Assembly (NCBI GenBank): GCA_016618085.1
Contig: JABLTG010000091.1
Span: forward strand, 1-64,000
Length of the DNA stretch: 64,000 nt
Source of the DNA: Neovahlkampfia damariscottae
Lineage: Eukaryota; Heterolobosea; Selenaionea; Neovahlkampfiida; Neovahlkampfiidae
Direction of reading: 5' to 3'
The notes below the pieces were generated by a model. That model was not told the DNA's origin. It worked only from the letters and a program-made list of their open reading frames with translations, and did not search any database. Position 1 is the stretch's first letter. Every line of letters begins with the position of its first letter. Made by a program: the position numbers and the translations under genes. Of this stretch, positions 1-11,200 are shown piece after piece.

Positions 1-119
1 AAAATTTTATTGGAAATCCAAAAACTGCCAGTACTGCTGGCGACGGTCCTATCCCGAAAGAAACCTTGATTTTAATGTCTGGTCTGATTAATCAGAATGA
101 ACGGAAAAGTCAGTTTTAA
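1..119 (+). CDS. 3' end of an unidentified gene entering from the left edge
   Basis: Only the last 38 or so codons are present. The frame starting at base 3 is open from the window edge to a TAA at 117-119 and ends in ...INQNERKSQF. Its composition (GCC, GGC, GAC, CCG codons) is distinctly less A+T-rich than the flanking DNA, as expected for coding sequence. The stop lies 20 bp from the stop of the convergent kinase gene, which matches the tight tail-to-tail spacing seen throughout the window. Function cannot be inferred from this tail. Confidence 0.4.
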   Translation, partial: NFIGNPKTASTAGDGPIPKETLILMSGLINQNERKSQF

Positions 120-139
120 GATAGCGGTTTTTATTTGCT

Positions 140-2358
140 TCATGTTAAAATTTGATCAATTTCTGGAAATTTGGAAACAAAAATCTTATATTCAGCAAAT
201 TCCAATTTGAGGGCATACACTGGACCTATGGAGACATATTCATCAGTATAAGTGTGGCTATCATTGAATAACACTTCACCACCAATAATGGCACCCTTTT
301 GAATTATTTGACCATTTGAACTTTTTAAAAAACCTCTATAAATAAATAATACAACTTTTCCAGTTTTTTCAGGAAATATTGGTACGTTGTCTGCAAAATT
401 CACTGGAGTTAATATCTCAGATAATTCACAAAGCAACTCTTCCGAGAAAGAAAATTTCAATTTCGATTTCAACATTGGTAGTATCCTAAATCTCTTCACC
501 TTATTTTTCAAATTTGATTTTGGAAATTTTTGGTTTAAAAAATTGAAATTTTCTTTTGATAAAAGAAATAGATCACAATCAGTAAAGGCTATGAATTAAA
601 AAAAAAAATGAAACTCTAACCAAAAACATGAGCACTTCTTTTTGATTCATAAACAATTCCAAATTCACCAAAAGTTCCCTCTGATATGACATTGACAACA
701 GATTCAGACTCATCTCCTGATATACAATTCTTATTTGATCAAATAATGATTATCTTACTACAACACCTATTTCAAATTATATTAAGAAATACCACTGAAT
801 ATCATTACCTTTATTTATAAAATACATTTCGTTTGAATCTTCATTATATTCAATTATTTGAGCTCCTTTTTCAAATATTTTTGGTTCCAATAATCTAATT
901 AATTCTTTTTTGAATTCATTTGATTCATTTTTAAAAAATGTAATTTTTTCGATAATTTGTGAATTGAATGAATTTGGATTTTCAAATTTATCAAAATTAA
1001 TGTGATCTGATAAATTATAATCTTGATGTAAAATATCCAATAATTTTTCAGTTGAGGGTCTATTCATTGGATTTCTCTCCAATAAAATTCGAATAATAAA
1101 ATAAATTTTTTTTGAATAAAAATGTTGAAGCTGTTTTAAAATTTCCTCATAAAAATTTGGGTTTTTGAAAATTTCCAAATAAAAAATTGAATTCAAATCT
1201 AAAGTCGCTATTTCAAAAAATAGGCAACCTAAACTCCAAATATCCGCTTTTTCATCATATCCCTGTTGTGTTGTCATAATCTCAGGTGCAATATATTTCA
1301 TTGTACCAGTTGTAGTCGTGGCTATTCTATCATCACCAAATTTCGTTGCAATACCAAAATCACCAATAAATAGCTCCTTTGATTCATTCTTTATGAAAAT
1401 ATTCTCTGGTTTTAAATCTCTATGCATTATTTTATTTTTGTGTAATACATTCAAACCCAATGTAATTTGTTTCATTTTTTCAATCAATTCATTTTCTGTA
1501 ATATATTTTTTATATTCTTTCAATTTTTTCAAATATTTTGAAAGATCTCCTTCTGAAAAGTAGTGCATTACAATATTTAAAATATAAGATTCTTTTTTTT
1601 CTGTAACAAATATATCTTCATATTCAACTAGATAGTTTGATTTTATCCCTTTTAATAAAGTAAACTCTGTTAATTTTGAATTCATTTCTGATATAGTTTC
1701 ACATTTTATTTGTTTAATTACAACTATTATTATATGTTTTTAATAACATTTCAAAATTATTTACTTTTTTTATTCAATAAAACATCATTATATAAAAATA
1801 CATTTGACATTCCTCCTTGACCTATTTTTTGTATTTTTTCGTATCTCTTTTCATGTAATAATTTGACTGACATATTTGATAATGATTTACTTCTTTTTCT
1901 ACCAAATTGATGACTTTCTATTGTTAATTGAATAATACCAATTTTGAATGAATTTTCAATAATCATTAATGTATATTCTTTTGTTTCTTCAAAATGTAAA
2001 CTTGTTAAATCAATTTCACACTTTCCCAAATACACATCTTTAATGAAATTTTTATCAAAAAGTTCAATCTCCAAGATAGATAGAAGTGGATCTTCAATTT
2101 TTAAAAAAAGTGTATCATTGAATATTGGAGATAAACTCTTCTTTTTAGTGATACTTTTTTGTCTGATATTGGATCCTTTGAGGGATGTTAAATTAATATT
2201 CAAAAAAAACCTTTCACGGAGAAAATAAAATAAGGAGAAGGAGCTGAACCAGTTGAAGTTTTGTTGTATATTTCAGCTGATTTTAAATTTATTACTATTC
2301 CAGTGAACAAATCATCTTCTTTGGTGAAGTAAGACAAAAATGAGTTGTTTCTGCTCAT
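140..2358 (-). CDS. C2 domain / Ser-Thr protein kinase / tandem cyclic-nucleotide-binding protein
   Basis: Reconstructed from about six exons with short introns; start is the ATG at 2358 (MSRNNSFLSYF), 40 bp downstream of a CCAATCA box. Order of domains: an N-terminal C2-like sandwich (about residues 10-120, ...DPLLSILEIELFDKN); a kinase with glycine loop GQGGMSNVFL, lysine in VIKQIK, MHRDLKPEN, GDFGIA and APEI; then two cNMP-binding domains. The first keeps the phosphate-cassette Glu and Arg (EGTFGEFGIVYESKRSA). The second (...NVPIFPEKTGKVV) has GGE but no clear Arg and may not bind nucleotide. In known PKG the cNMP domains precede the kinase; here they follow it, after a lipid/Ca2+-type C2 domain. 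I infer a membrane-associated kinase under cyclic-nucleotide control. The ligand is unknown. Confidence 0.8.
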
Positions 2359-2454
2359 TTTAAAAAAAAGTAGATGATTGGATGAAAATATTGGTGCTGT
2401 TTTGTGAACTCACAGTTATTGTGTTTTCAATCTCTCCATAATTGAAAAAAATAA

Positions 2455-2745
2455 ATGTCAAATGAAAATCCATTCTACTTTTTGAATAATGATAATGGAA
2501 AAGAAAAGTATTTAATTACTAAAAAGAAATACGAAAGTATTGGAGGTTATCAAAAATATTATATAGACTCTCAAGATTTTATCAAAAAGGAAGAATATTA
2601 TGAAGTCACAGATATAAATAAATTGAATGAAAAAGTACTTATTTTTGAAAAACAAGAAACAAATAAAGACCTTGAGTTTTTAAAAAGGTATTATCCAAAT
2701 ATCAATTTAAATTTAAAGACAAATAAAAAGTTTTATTTTTTGTAA
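2455..2745 (+). CDS. Small hypothetical protein, 96 aa
   Basis: Single open frame MSNENPFYFLNNDNGKE... ending in a TAA. It is charged, Lys/Tyr/Asn-rich, with no signal peptide, membrane segment or recognised domain. The start ATG follows an A-rich tract and is divergent from the kinase gene, 96 bp away with CCAAT-type boxes between. Its stop lies 13 bp from the stop of the next, convergent gene. Family unknown to me. It is probably real because it sits between two well-supported genes at the normal spacing, but a short unspliced frame in this composition can arise by chance. Confidence 0.5.
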   Translation: MSNENPFYFLNNDNGKEKYLITKKKYESIGGYQKYYIDSQDFIKKEEYYEVTDINKLNEKVLIFEKQETNKDLEFLKRYYPNINLNLKTNKKFYFL

Positions 2746-2758
2746 AATTATCAGTAGT

Positions 2759-3050
2759 TTAACCCATGTATGTTTTCCAGAGACCAATGGTTAAGAGGAA
2801 TGGAAGACCAATGATTAAAAAAAAATTGACATACACTGTAACTTTGTTGATTCCATGTTCAAATAAATGCTATTTTCAAATATTAAAAAAAAAAATAACG
2901 AACATGTTCATGATGATGGTGATCATCGTGTTCACCATGATGTTCGTGATGATCTTGTTTACTTCTCATAAAAAAAGCTTTTGTAAAATTCTTTCTTTGA
3001 GTTTTTAAAACTTGAAGTTTTGTTGTTTGACGAAGTAAGTTTTTAAACAT
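2759..3050 (-). CDS. Small His-rich single-pass membrane protein, probably mitochondrial
   Basis: Two exons joined across a 34-nt intron (2870-2903). Start ATG at 3050 (MFKNLLRQTTKLQVLKTQRK), just after a CCAAT box. The N-terminus is basic, lacks acidic residues and resembles a mitochondrial presequence. Next comes a His/Asp/Glu-rich stretch (DHHEHHGEHDDHHHEH). The spliced second exon ends with one hydrophobic helix (NFFLIIGLPFLLTIGLW) and KTYMG before the stop. The size, presequence and single helix with a Trp-Lys end recall small nuclear-encoded respiratory subunits such as COX6A. That is an inference from layout, not a family match. The His cluster could bind metal. Confidence 0.55.
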
Positions 3051-3087
3051 TTTTTTATTGGTAAACGAAAATAATTGGTCAATTATT

Positions 3088-3457
3088 TTATACAGGTTTG
3101 GAAAAATTTATTTGAAATAAAAATTTGAATAAAAATTTTAAAACAGAAGTAATTTGATTATAATTTGAAAAAACGATTGAATTTGTGTGCTTTCTGTGAA
3201 TCGCTTCAAAGTTATAATTTTTTAAACCAATTTCTCTCAATTTTTCTTTTCTTTCTTCACTTTCTTCTTTCATAGTTTCTTTCTTTTCAATTAATTTTTC
3301 TTTAAACTCATCTAAATTCAAAAAAGGTTGAACCAATTTTCGTTTTTCAGGCTAGAATTCATTGTTAGTGAAATCTTTTTTGTACATCATTATAAAACTG
3401 TTTAATCTTCTCCTTCATTTCTATTCTAATCAATTTCTTTCTTTCATTTTTACTCAT
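3088..3457 (-). CDS. Hypothetical small charged protein (about 112 aa)
   Basis: Two exons; start ATG at 3457 (MSKNERKKLIRIEMKEK), with a CCAAT box about 40 bp upstream. A 34-nt intron with a CTAAC-like branch sequence joins ...KQFYND to PEKRKLVQPFLN. The first two thirds are almost entirely Lys/Glu-rich and probably helical or coiled. The C-terminus (VLKFLFKFLFQINFSKPV) is hydrophobic and aromatic. No family recognised. Confidence 0.45.
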
Positions 3458-3553
3458 TCTTCATCAAAGAGCACTGGTTAATTGGTCAACACCCAACCAA
3501 AGCTCAATATTAATTCCATTTGTTGAACACAAAACAAACATTGAGAAAAAAAA

Positions 3554-4021
3554 ATGAAAATTGAAAAAATTAAACAATATTCTCAGCATTTCGTTTTATT
3601 CTTGTTGAAATTAAACAAAATTAATATTTTAAAAAAAGTTTTAAAAAAAAATTTAAATGAAATACTTTTACTCTTAAACTTTCATTTTTTAAAATCATTT
3701 CAAAATTTAATATTATTCAAATATTTTATTTGTCAAATGATTTTAAATATTTTAACCAAAATTGAAAAATCACCAAACTTTAATGAATTAATTTTTGAAG
3801 ATATGAAAAAAGAAAAGTTCAAAAGGAAATTATTTTTCAAAAAAATAATGACAAATGAAAAGTTAAACCAATTAGAAACTTTTTATTTTCATTTCATTTT
3901 TTTGAAAAAGAAAGAGTTTCAAATTTCAATAATCTTTATTCATTTATTGTTCCATATCAAAGAAATGATCAAAAAAGAAAATGAAATTCAAAAATTAAAT
4001 TATATTAAATTAATGAAATAA
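3554..4021 (+). CDS. Hypothetical protein, 155 aa, Leu/Phe/Lys-rich
   Basis: Single-exon frame starting MKIEKIKQYSQHF and ending TAA at 4021. It is dominated by Leu, Phe, Ile and Lys, with several amphipathic or hydrophobic helices (FVLFLLKLNK, ISIIFIHLLFHI), but no convincing signal peptide or membrane topology. It is divergent from the preceding gene and convergent with the fucosyltransferase gene 47 bp away. No family recognised. The amino-acid bias partly reflects base composition, so reality is likely but not certain. Confidence 0.45.
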   Translation: MKIEKIKQYSQHFVLFLLKLNKINILKKVLKKNLNEILLLLNFHFLKSFQNLILFKYFICQMILNILTKIEKSPNFNELIFEDMKKEKFKRKLFFKKIMTNEKLNQLETFYFHFIFLKKKEFQISIIFIHLLFHIKEMIKKENEIQKLNYIKLMK

Positions 4022-4068
4022 TGATTCATTAATCAAATTTACAAGTTAAATGTAGTTTGGAATTTATC

Positions 4069-5457
4069 TCAACAATGAATATCATTTGACCTAAAGTATA
4101 AATGAAATTTAGGTTCAGATGAATATTCTCTAATACATTTTGGATTGTTTAAAAATTGACCTTCTCTATATTTAACTTCTAAAGGTTTCAAATTATTTAA
4201 AGAATAAGAAATATGTGAAAATGTTGATTTTTCAGTGACAATTAAATCATTAGAATATGATAATAACCAAAGATTATATAAACCAAATATTACACTATTC
4301 TTTTCTCTTGATATTTCATTTGAATGTAAATGAATTAATTTATCACCATATCTTTTTTTTGCTTCTAATTTTGCAGGTTGAAAATCAGATGATATAAAAA
4401 TTGATATTCCAGAATATTTCTTTTTCTTTTTATTTTCAATTTCAAATTTTTTAATTCTTTCATCAATACAATTCCAAAATATATTTAAAGGTGTTTGATG
4501 AAATAAATATTCTCTTAAATTCTTTCGAATATGTACACCTAAAATAAAATGATTTTTTGGAAATATTTCATTTTTCATTTTTTGAATTTTATTTAATTCT
4601 CTTGGTTCAATGATGTACTTTTGAATTTTAGAAAAAAATGAATTTTTAAATAAAGTCTTCAATTCTCTTTTATAAAATATATTTTCATAAAATAATGGTA
4701 AATAATATTGTGCTGCTTCAATTTCAATCTAAAAAAAGAATTATATTAAAAAAATGTGTTAAATTGTAAACTATATGTTTTTCTTTTGATTGAATTTGAA
4801 AATTTGATGAACATTTAAAAAATTTATATGAATTAGGATTTCTGAAATAAAAAAAAAATCTATAAATAGTTCTTACTGTGCAGGTGTAAACTCTAAATGA
4901 AATAATCTCATATCAAAATGTTCTCTTAAATTTGGACAACTATTTAAGATGTCATTCTCAATATTCCATTTAAATTTTGAAATAAATAAATCATTATAAG
5001 ATGCTTTACATCCTTCTCTTTTTTCTTCATTCCATTGTAGTAATATTATTCGATTCCTAATTTTCAATTAAATGATTCTTTACGATAATAATGCATATAA
5101 AATAGTTGGTATTAAACCCATTATTATATTACCAAATCCAGAATAATAATGTGGTTTAAAAATAACGAACTTTTTTTTGAAAAATGAATTACAATTTGAA
5201 TTGATTTCTTGAATTGATTTTGTATGAAAATCCAAATAATTATTCATTAAATCATCTATTTTTCTGGTTTTTATGAACTTTTGAAAGTATTTTGGATATT
5301 TTTTCGTTTTAATTTTTGTATCTTTAAATTCTTCTTCGTCTTTATCTGTAGTCAGTTTCGGTTGTTTTAAATAATATTTGATAAAAATAAACAGAAGAAA
5401 GTATAAACAAATCATGATCAAAATAATTTGATTTTTTCTCTTCTTCTCAAAACTCAT
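4069..5457 (-). CDS. Type II membrane fucosyltransferase-like glycosyltransferase
   Basis: Four exons. The true start is the ATG at 5457 (MSFEKKRKNQ); a longer frame would need a TTG start and would run over the ATTGG promoter box. A single signal-anchor helix (IILIMICLYFLLFIFIKYY) follows at about residues 10-28. The catalytic region begins with HYYSGFGNIIMGLIPTILYA and NRIILLQW, the G.GN pattern of fucosyltransferases. It continues with LGVHIR, SSDFQPAKLEAKKRYGD and NSVIFGLYNLWLLSYS, then TEKSTFSHISY. This fits the GT37/GT23-like GDP-fucose fold with a lumenal Golgi catalytic domain. Acceptor sugar unknown. Intron junctions were set by restoring these motifs. Confidence 0.65.
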
Positions 5458-5634
5458 TACTCTATTTTGGTTGTCCAATCAATTTTCTTCTTCGAAGGGG
5501 GTTTTGAGAATATGAATAGCAGTACGTTCCTTCTACTGAAAAATTGAGTGAATTGATTAATTGTGGTTAGTTTCTTTCAAATTCGGATAAATTAGAAAGT
5601 AACATTCCACCAATCAAAACAATTTTTGTTGTCG

Positions 5635-7338
5635 ATGTGGAAGGAAGGAAAATTAATTTATAAAGAAAAAGTAATTGAAGCAAAGTTGAGTGAAACTGAA
5701 TTGGAACTCTTTGACCAAAAAACCGAGAAGAGTACTCTTTTAAATACAAAACTCACTTTTCATGATAGAAACATCCATTTCATTGAAAGATACTTTCGCT
5801 GCACAACTTTTAGAAAATAATTTATTTGCTATATTCAATTTTGAAAGAAAAACAAAAAAAAAATATATTCATAAATTTTCTACAACCAATGAAGAAGACT
5901 CAAAAAATTGGGTGGAAACAATAAGAAAAATAATTTATAAAATAGACAAAGATACAACCAAAGAAATTGAAAAAAGAAGAATTTTATTCTTAATAAATCC
6001 AAACTCGGGAGGAAAAATTGGTGAAAAGACTTTTAAATCTAAAGTAGTACCATTTTTATCAGTTTCTCATATAAAATATGATATTAAAAAAAGTGAAAAG
6101 CCAGGTCACTTTATTGATGTTATGAATTCAATAAATATCGATGATTATGATGAATTCATTGGAGTTGGTGGGGATGGAACATTATATGAAATTGGTATCA
6201 ACATTATGATTGATTAATATTTTTAGTTCAAGGAATATTTAGAAGAAAAGATTGGAAAGTTGCAATGAAAAAAATAATAGGATTAATACCATGTGGAACA
6301 GGAAATGGTTTATGTGCATCTTTAGGTATTATGAATACAGAAGAAGCAGCTTTTTCAATTTCAAAAGGAAATTTTACAAGTTTAGATATCTCATCTGTTA
6401 TTCAAAAAGATAATAGATATTATTCATTTTTGAGTTTAACATGGGCAATTATTGCTGATGTTGATTTAGGTGGTGATGAATATAGATGGTTAGGACCATT
6501 AAGAGTACCATTAACAGGTGTAAAATGTATTGTACAAAATAAATCATATGATGCTGTATTAAAATATGTTTCACCAAATGAACAGATTAAAAAGGATTCA
6601 CACATTTGGAATTCATATAATATAAAATCAAATAATACTTATACAAATGATTTTGATAAACATTTAAATAAAAAAGAAGGTCCAAATGTTCATTATTTAA
6701 ATGAATGTTTTAAAGATGATTTGAATGATTTAAAGTTCAAACAAGAAGAAATAACATTAAAGAATGAAGAAGATAATGTTGAACAACAAGAAGTAAAAAA
6801 AAATGAAGAAAAAAAGAATGAAGACAATGTTGAACAACAAGAAGAAGAAGAAATAAAAGTAATAATGAATGAAGAAAATAAACAACAAGAAGAATTAAAG
6901 GAAGAAATAATATTAGATGAAGTGAAAATGAAAAAAAATGAAACTAATAATCCTCATATAAAATATCAAAAATATGAAGTTTCAAATGAGAATTCTGATA
7001 AAAATACTTATACAGCATTCATTGGACAAAATGTTAATAGTTTATCAACAGAATTTAAGACTTGTAAAGATATTCATACATCTGATGGATTATGGAATCT
7101 ATTAACATTAAAACGTGGATTATCAAGATTAAATTTGATGAAAATAATGAATGAAATGGAAAAGGGTGAATATTCATTCAAAGAAATTGAAATGAAAAAA
7201 GTAATGGCTTTTGTATTGGATCCAAAGTCTGATGGTTCATTTATAGCTATTGATGGTGAAAAAGTTAATTATGAAAAAACGTTAGTTGAAACACATCCAT
7301 CATTAATGAGAATTATTTGTCCTCCAGAAGATTTTTAA
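5635..7338 (+). CDS. Sphingosine kinase with N-terminal PH-like domain
   Basis: Three exons; start ATG at 5635 (MWKEGKLIYKEK), 22 bp after a CCAATCA box. Residues 1-90 form a PH-like domain (ISLKDTFAAQLL ... WVETIRKI). The diacylglycerol/sphingosine-kinase fold follows: LFLINPNSGGKIGE, GVGGDGTLYEIVQG (restored by splicing at 6213-6240) and IPCGTGNGLCAS. The sphingosine-kinase-specific segment AIIADVDLGGDEYRWLG comes next. The ATP site residues are all present, so it should phosphorylate sphingosine to sphingosine-1-phosphate. An insert of about 90 residues rich in Glu/Lys/Asn (6670-6960) splits the lipid-binding half, as low-complexity inserts do in A+T-rich protists. The stop is only 26 bp before the next start. 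Confidence 0.85.
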
Positions 7339-7356
7339 ATTCAAAAATAAATTTAT

Positions 7357-7363
7357 CCAATCA
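7357..7363. promoter_or_regulatory. CCAATCA one base before the start codon at 7365
   Basis: The box lies in a 26-bp gap between two genes on the same strand (sphingosine kinase stop 7338, next ATG 7365). It is the shortest box-to-start distance on the plus strand apart from the CCAATG case at 12822. Confidence 0.5.
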
Positions 7364-7364
7364 A

Positions 7365-8207
7365 ATGTTGAGAAAGTTCAGTTTGTTTTCAAGTTTTGCA
7401 ACAACAAGTTTTTTAACTGTTCAATATATACGTGAACCATATGATTCTATATTGGATAATATGATAAAGTTCTTTTATGGACAGTATAGAGACTATGTAA
7501 CTTTGGAGAAAAATTCAAAAATTGAAAATGAAAACCTTTATCATCTTTCTCATCCAAAATTCTTTTTTAAAATTCCAAAAGATAATTTTATTATTCCTGG
7601 ATTAAAAATTGAAGAATATATTGATCCTGAAGTCAAAAATGGTGGTCAAATTATTATAAAAGATGATTATCAAAATGTTTTCAACATTCATTGGACACCA
7701 GCACTTGAACAAGGAGCAGATTTTTTAAAATCAATTGAATTTCAAAATACAGCTTTAAAGAAAGTTAGAAATCTAGATTTATTTTATTCAGAAAAACTTG
7801 ATTCAAATTATGTTTTTAATGTTTATAGGTGAGAGAGAATTCACATATTAACTTTTTGATTTAGAAATCCAAATTATTATCATCATCCAAGTAATTACTT
7901 TTTAGATCAATCAAGAGGTATTTCACCTTCCAATGCTTTATTTGTTGGTAGACTCTATTTTATGAAAGATGACTTTTATTTTTCAATATCATTCAATTAT
8001 TCGAATATGTTGATCAATTATGCAATTTTGAAACAATCTCTAGAAGCAAAAAATGAAGAAATGTCACCACCAAATCATTCAAAAGAACAATTTGAAAAAT
8101 TAATGTTGAATTCTACATACGATCCAAAAATGATTATTAAATTTTTGAAAAGAGATTTATTACAACAAAAAATTAAATTTATTAAACCAAAAGAAATTGA
8201 AAAATAA
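7365..8207 (+). CDS. Hypothetical protein with probable mitochondrial presequence
   Basis: Two exons joined across a 36-nt intron near 7829-7864. The ATG at 7365 sits one base after CCAATCA; the open frame upstream would need TTG and would overlap the sphingosine kinase stop. The N-terminus MLRKFSLFSSFATTSFLTV is basic and hydroxylated with a short hydrophobic run, consistent with a mitochondrial presequence or anchor. The body (PGLKIEEYIDPEVKNGGQII, NIHWTPALEQGADFLK, SRGISPSNALFVGRLYF) looks like a folded mixed alpha/beta protein that I do not recognise. The C-terminus is basic. Confidence 0.6.
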
Positions 8208-8215
8208 AATTTGAT

Positions 8216-11200
8216 TTATTTAATTTCAGTTTTTGAATTTAATTTTCCTTTTTTTTCAATTGGCTCATTTTTTGATTTCTCTTCTAATTTTCTTTTTTTT
8301 CTTTCATCATTCACTTCTTTAATTAATTTATCAATCAAATTATCTTCTTTTTTTTGTTGAATTGAATTCTTCTTTAATATGGTAGGTGATGAATATTCAT
8401 CTTTTGATTCTTCTAATAATAATGACATTACATCTTTTGAATTCATTACAGGTTCTAATGATCCATTATAAACAGTTTCTTGAATAACATTTTTTTGATT
8501 TGCAATATTTAAAATTCTTTCTTCAATGGTACCTTTAGCAATTAATCTATAAACAGTAACTGGTTTAGTTTGACCAATACGATGACAACGATCCTAATAA
8601 TTAATGTAAAATAATAGTTTACCATTGCTTGTTGATCTGATGTCGGATTCCAATCATTATCATAAAAAATAACTGTATCTGCTGCAGTTAATGTTATACC
8701 TAATCCTCCAGCCCTTGTACTTAATAAAAATACAAAAATATCATCACGAGATTGAAAATTAGTAACCATTTCATTTCTATCTGAAATACTTGTTGATCCA
8801 TCTAATCTAAAATAAGAATATTTTTTATAAATCATTAAATCTTCTAAAATGTTTAACATTTTTGTCATTTGACTAAAAATTAAAACTCTATGATTTTGTT
8901 TTTTTAAATCTTGTAATAATTTTTCCAACATTTTTAATTTTGAAGAATCAGAAATTATTTTACTAACTCTTGGAAATGAAATATTATTTGATGAATAAAT
9001 ATCATAAATAGGTGACATTAAACCACATCCTTTTTCTTCAATTAAATTTATATTTTCTGAATTATATGGTATAATAGTACCAAATGTAGGTGATACTGTA
9101 ATAAATGGTTTTGGTAATTCATTTGAAAATCCATTAAAAATATTTTTAATCCACGAATCATTTTTCATTTTATTGGTTTGATCAAAATGATATTTATATC
9201 CAGGTATATATAATTCAATCGGTGGTGCTTTAACTTTTTGAATTGATTTAATTAAAACTAAATCAATTAATTTTTTATTTTCTTCATATTTTTCAATTGG
9301 ATCAATTTCTTTATATTTTTTATTTATTGTATAATTATTAATAATTCCATATTTCTTTTGATGAATCAACATTAAATATTGTTCAATCAAATTTGAATTT
9401 ATTTGAAAATTTAATTCACCAATACTTAATGAAGTAAATTTTAAAATTGAAAATGGTGACAATGATTGGTTCATTGATGATTCTTTTAACGATGTATTAA
9501 TATAATTTGATGAAAATATATTAATTAACTTTTCCTTTTCAATTAATATTAATTTTGATATATTTAATTCAATTGGATTATGTTGAGTAGAATAAATCTA
9601 TTAATTAATAAAAATAATTTCTCTCTTACTTGTTTATCATTGATATGATAATTTAAAGTATTTGAAATTTTAAATTGAAATGGAGATTCAATTTGTTGTT
9701 CTTCAAATAAGTCTGGATGATTACATACTTTTCTTAATTGCATAACATAATTTGCTAAAACAGTATCTGAAGATGATTTTGATGTAATATTTTTAAATGA
9801 ACCCTTAATTGATTTATACATTAAATTTTGTTTAAAAGATAATGGTATTGATATTATCTTTTCAACTTTTTGAACTAATTCAGATTCAACATCTTTTTTA
9901 ACTCTTCTTAACATGAATGGTTTTAAAATCATATGTAACCTTTGAACTTGTTGTTCATTTAAAGAAGATGGTTGTGTTGACATTGTATTTTTAGCAAATC
10001 CTTCAATATCTTTTGAGAACCAATCATTAAACTCTTCATGTGAATCAAATAAAGATGGCATTATAAAATGAAGTAAACTCCATAATTCTTGCATATTATT
10101 TTGAATTGGTGTGCCTGATAATAACATTCGATTTCTACAATTGAAATTTAATAATGTTTTCCATCTAGCACTTTTAGATGATTTAATTGCATGTGCTTCA
10201 TCTAATACCATATATTGCCATTTAACTTTTTGAAACATCTTTTCATCTTCTAATATTAATCCATAACTTGTAATTACAACATGAAATGGTGATTCTTTTG
10301 CATATAAATCTTTTGGATTCCAAAATTTTCTTAATGTTTTTCTGTCACTTGGTGATCCCCTTTTTAAAAATTTAATTCATTTTTTTCTTTTTATTTTACC
10401 AATATGGAATTACTTTTAAAATTGGTGCAAACTTTTCAAATTCATGTAACCAATTATGTAATGTTGAACTTGGTGATATAATCAAATAAGGTCCCCAAAT
10501 ATTCTTTTCTTCTGCTAAATGTGCCAAGAAACATATGGTTTGTACTGTTTTTCCAAGTCCCATTTCATCTGCAAGAATACCATTAATACCTTTAATATAA
10601 TTAATATTGTCCAAAAAAATTTACCTTGATCATATAATTTTATTAACCAATTAAAACCTTCTAATTGATACTTTTTTAATTTTCCTTCAAAACATTTTGG
10701 TTGTGGAAAATCTTGATTTAAAGTTTGATTTGGTATTTCTGTTTTTGTTTTTTTAATTTGATCAACTGTATCATCAAATAATTTCGTTTTTCCAATTTGT
10801 TCATTTACAGCCATCTTTGCTTTTTCAAATGCATCTTTTTTTGATAAACCATCATTTTCTTGATCTATTTCAGATGTTGATGTTTCTTCTACTTTTTTTT
10901 TTGCCATAAAATGACTATAAAGTTCAGTTTGAGTTAATAAGAAATTTAATTTTCTTTCTTGTCTCTTCATTTCAATTTCTTCTTGTTCTTTTTTTCTTCT
11001 TTCTTGTTCTTGTTTATCAATTAATTTCTTTTTTTCAACATTTTCTTTTTCAAATTTTCTCCAATGAAGTAACATCTAAAAAATGATTAAATTTCTAAAT
11101 TTTTCTTTTTACATCTTTATTCAATTTCTTTGCTCTCAATTGATATTCTGATTTTTGATTCTTTTTTAATTTTGCTTGTACTTCTTTTTGACAAAGAATT

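Noticed and set aside
83-96. Perfect 14-bp palindrome TCTGATTAATCAGA
   Set aside because: Falls inside the open frame of the partial gene at the left edge; one such palindrome is expected by chance in 64 kb of A+T-rich DNA.
2766-3008. Plus-strand frame MYVFQRPMVKRNG...
   Set aside because: Antisense to the spliced His-rich gene, with no promoter box; its Met-rich composition reflects complementary His codons.
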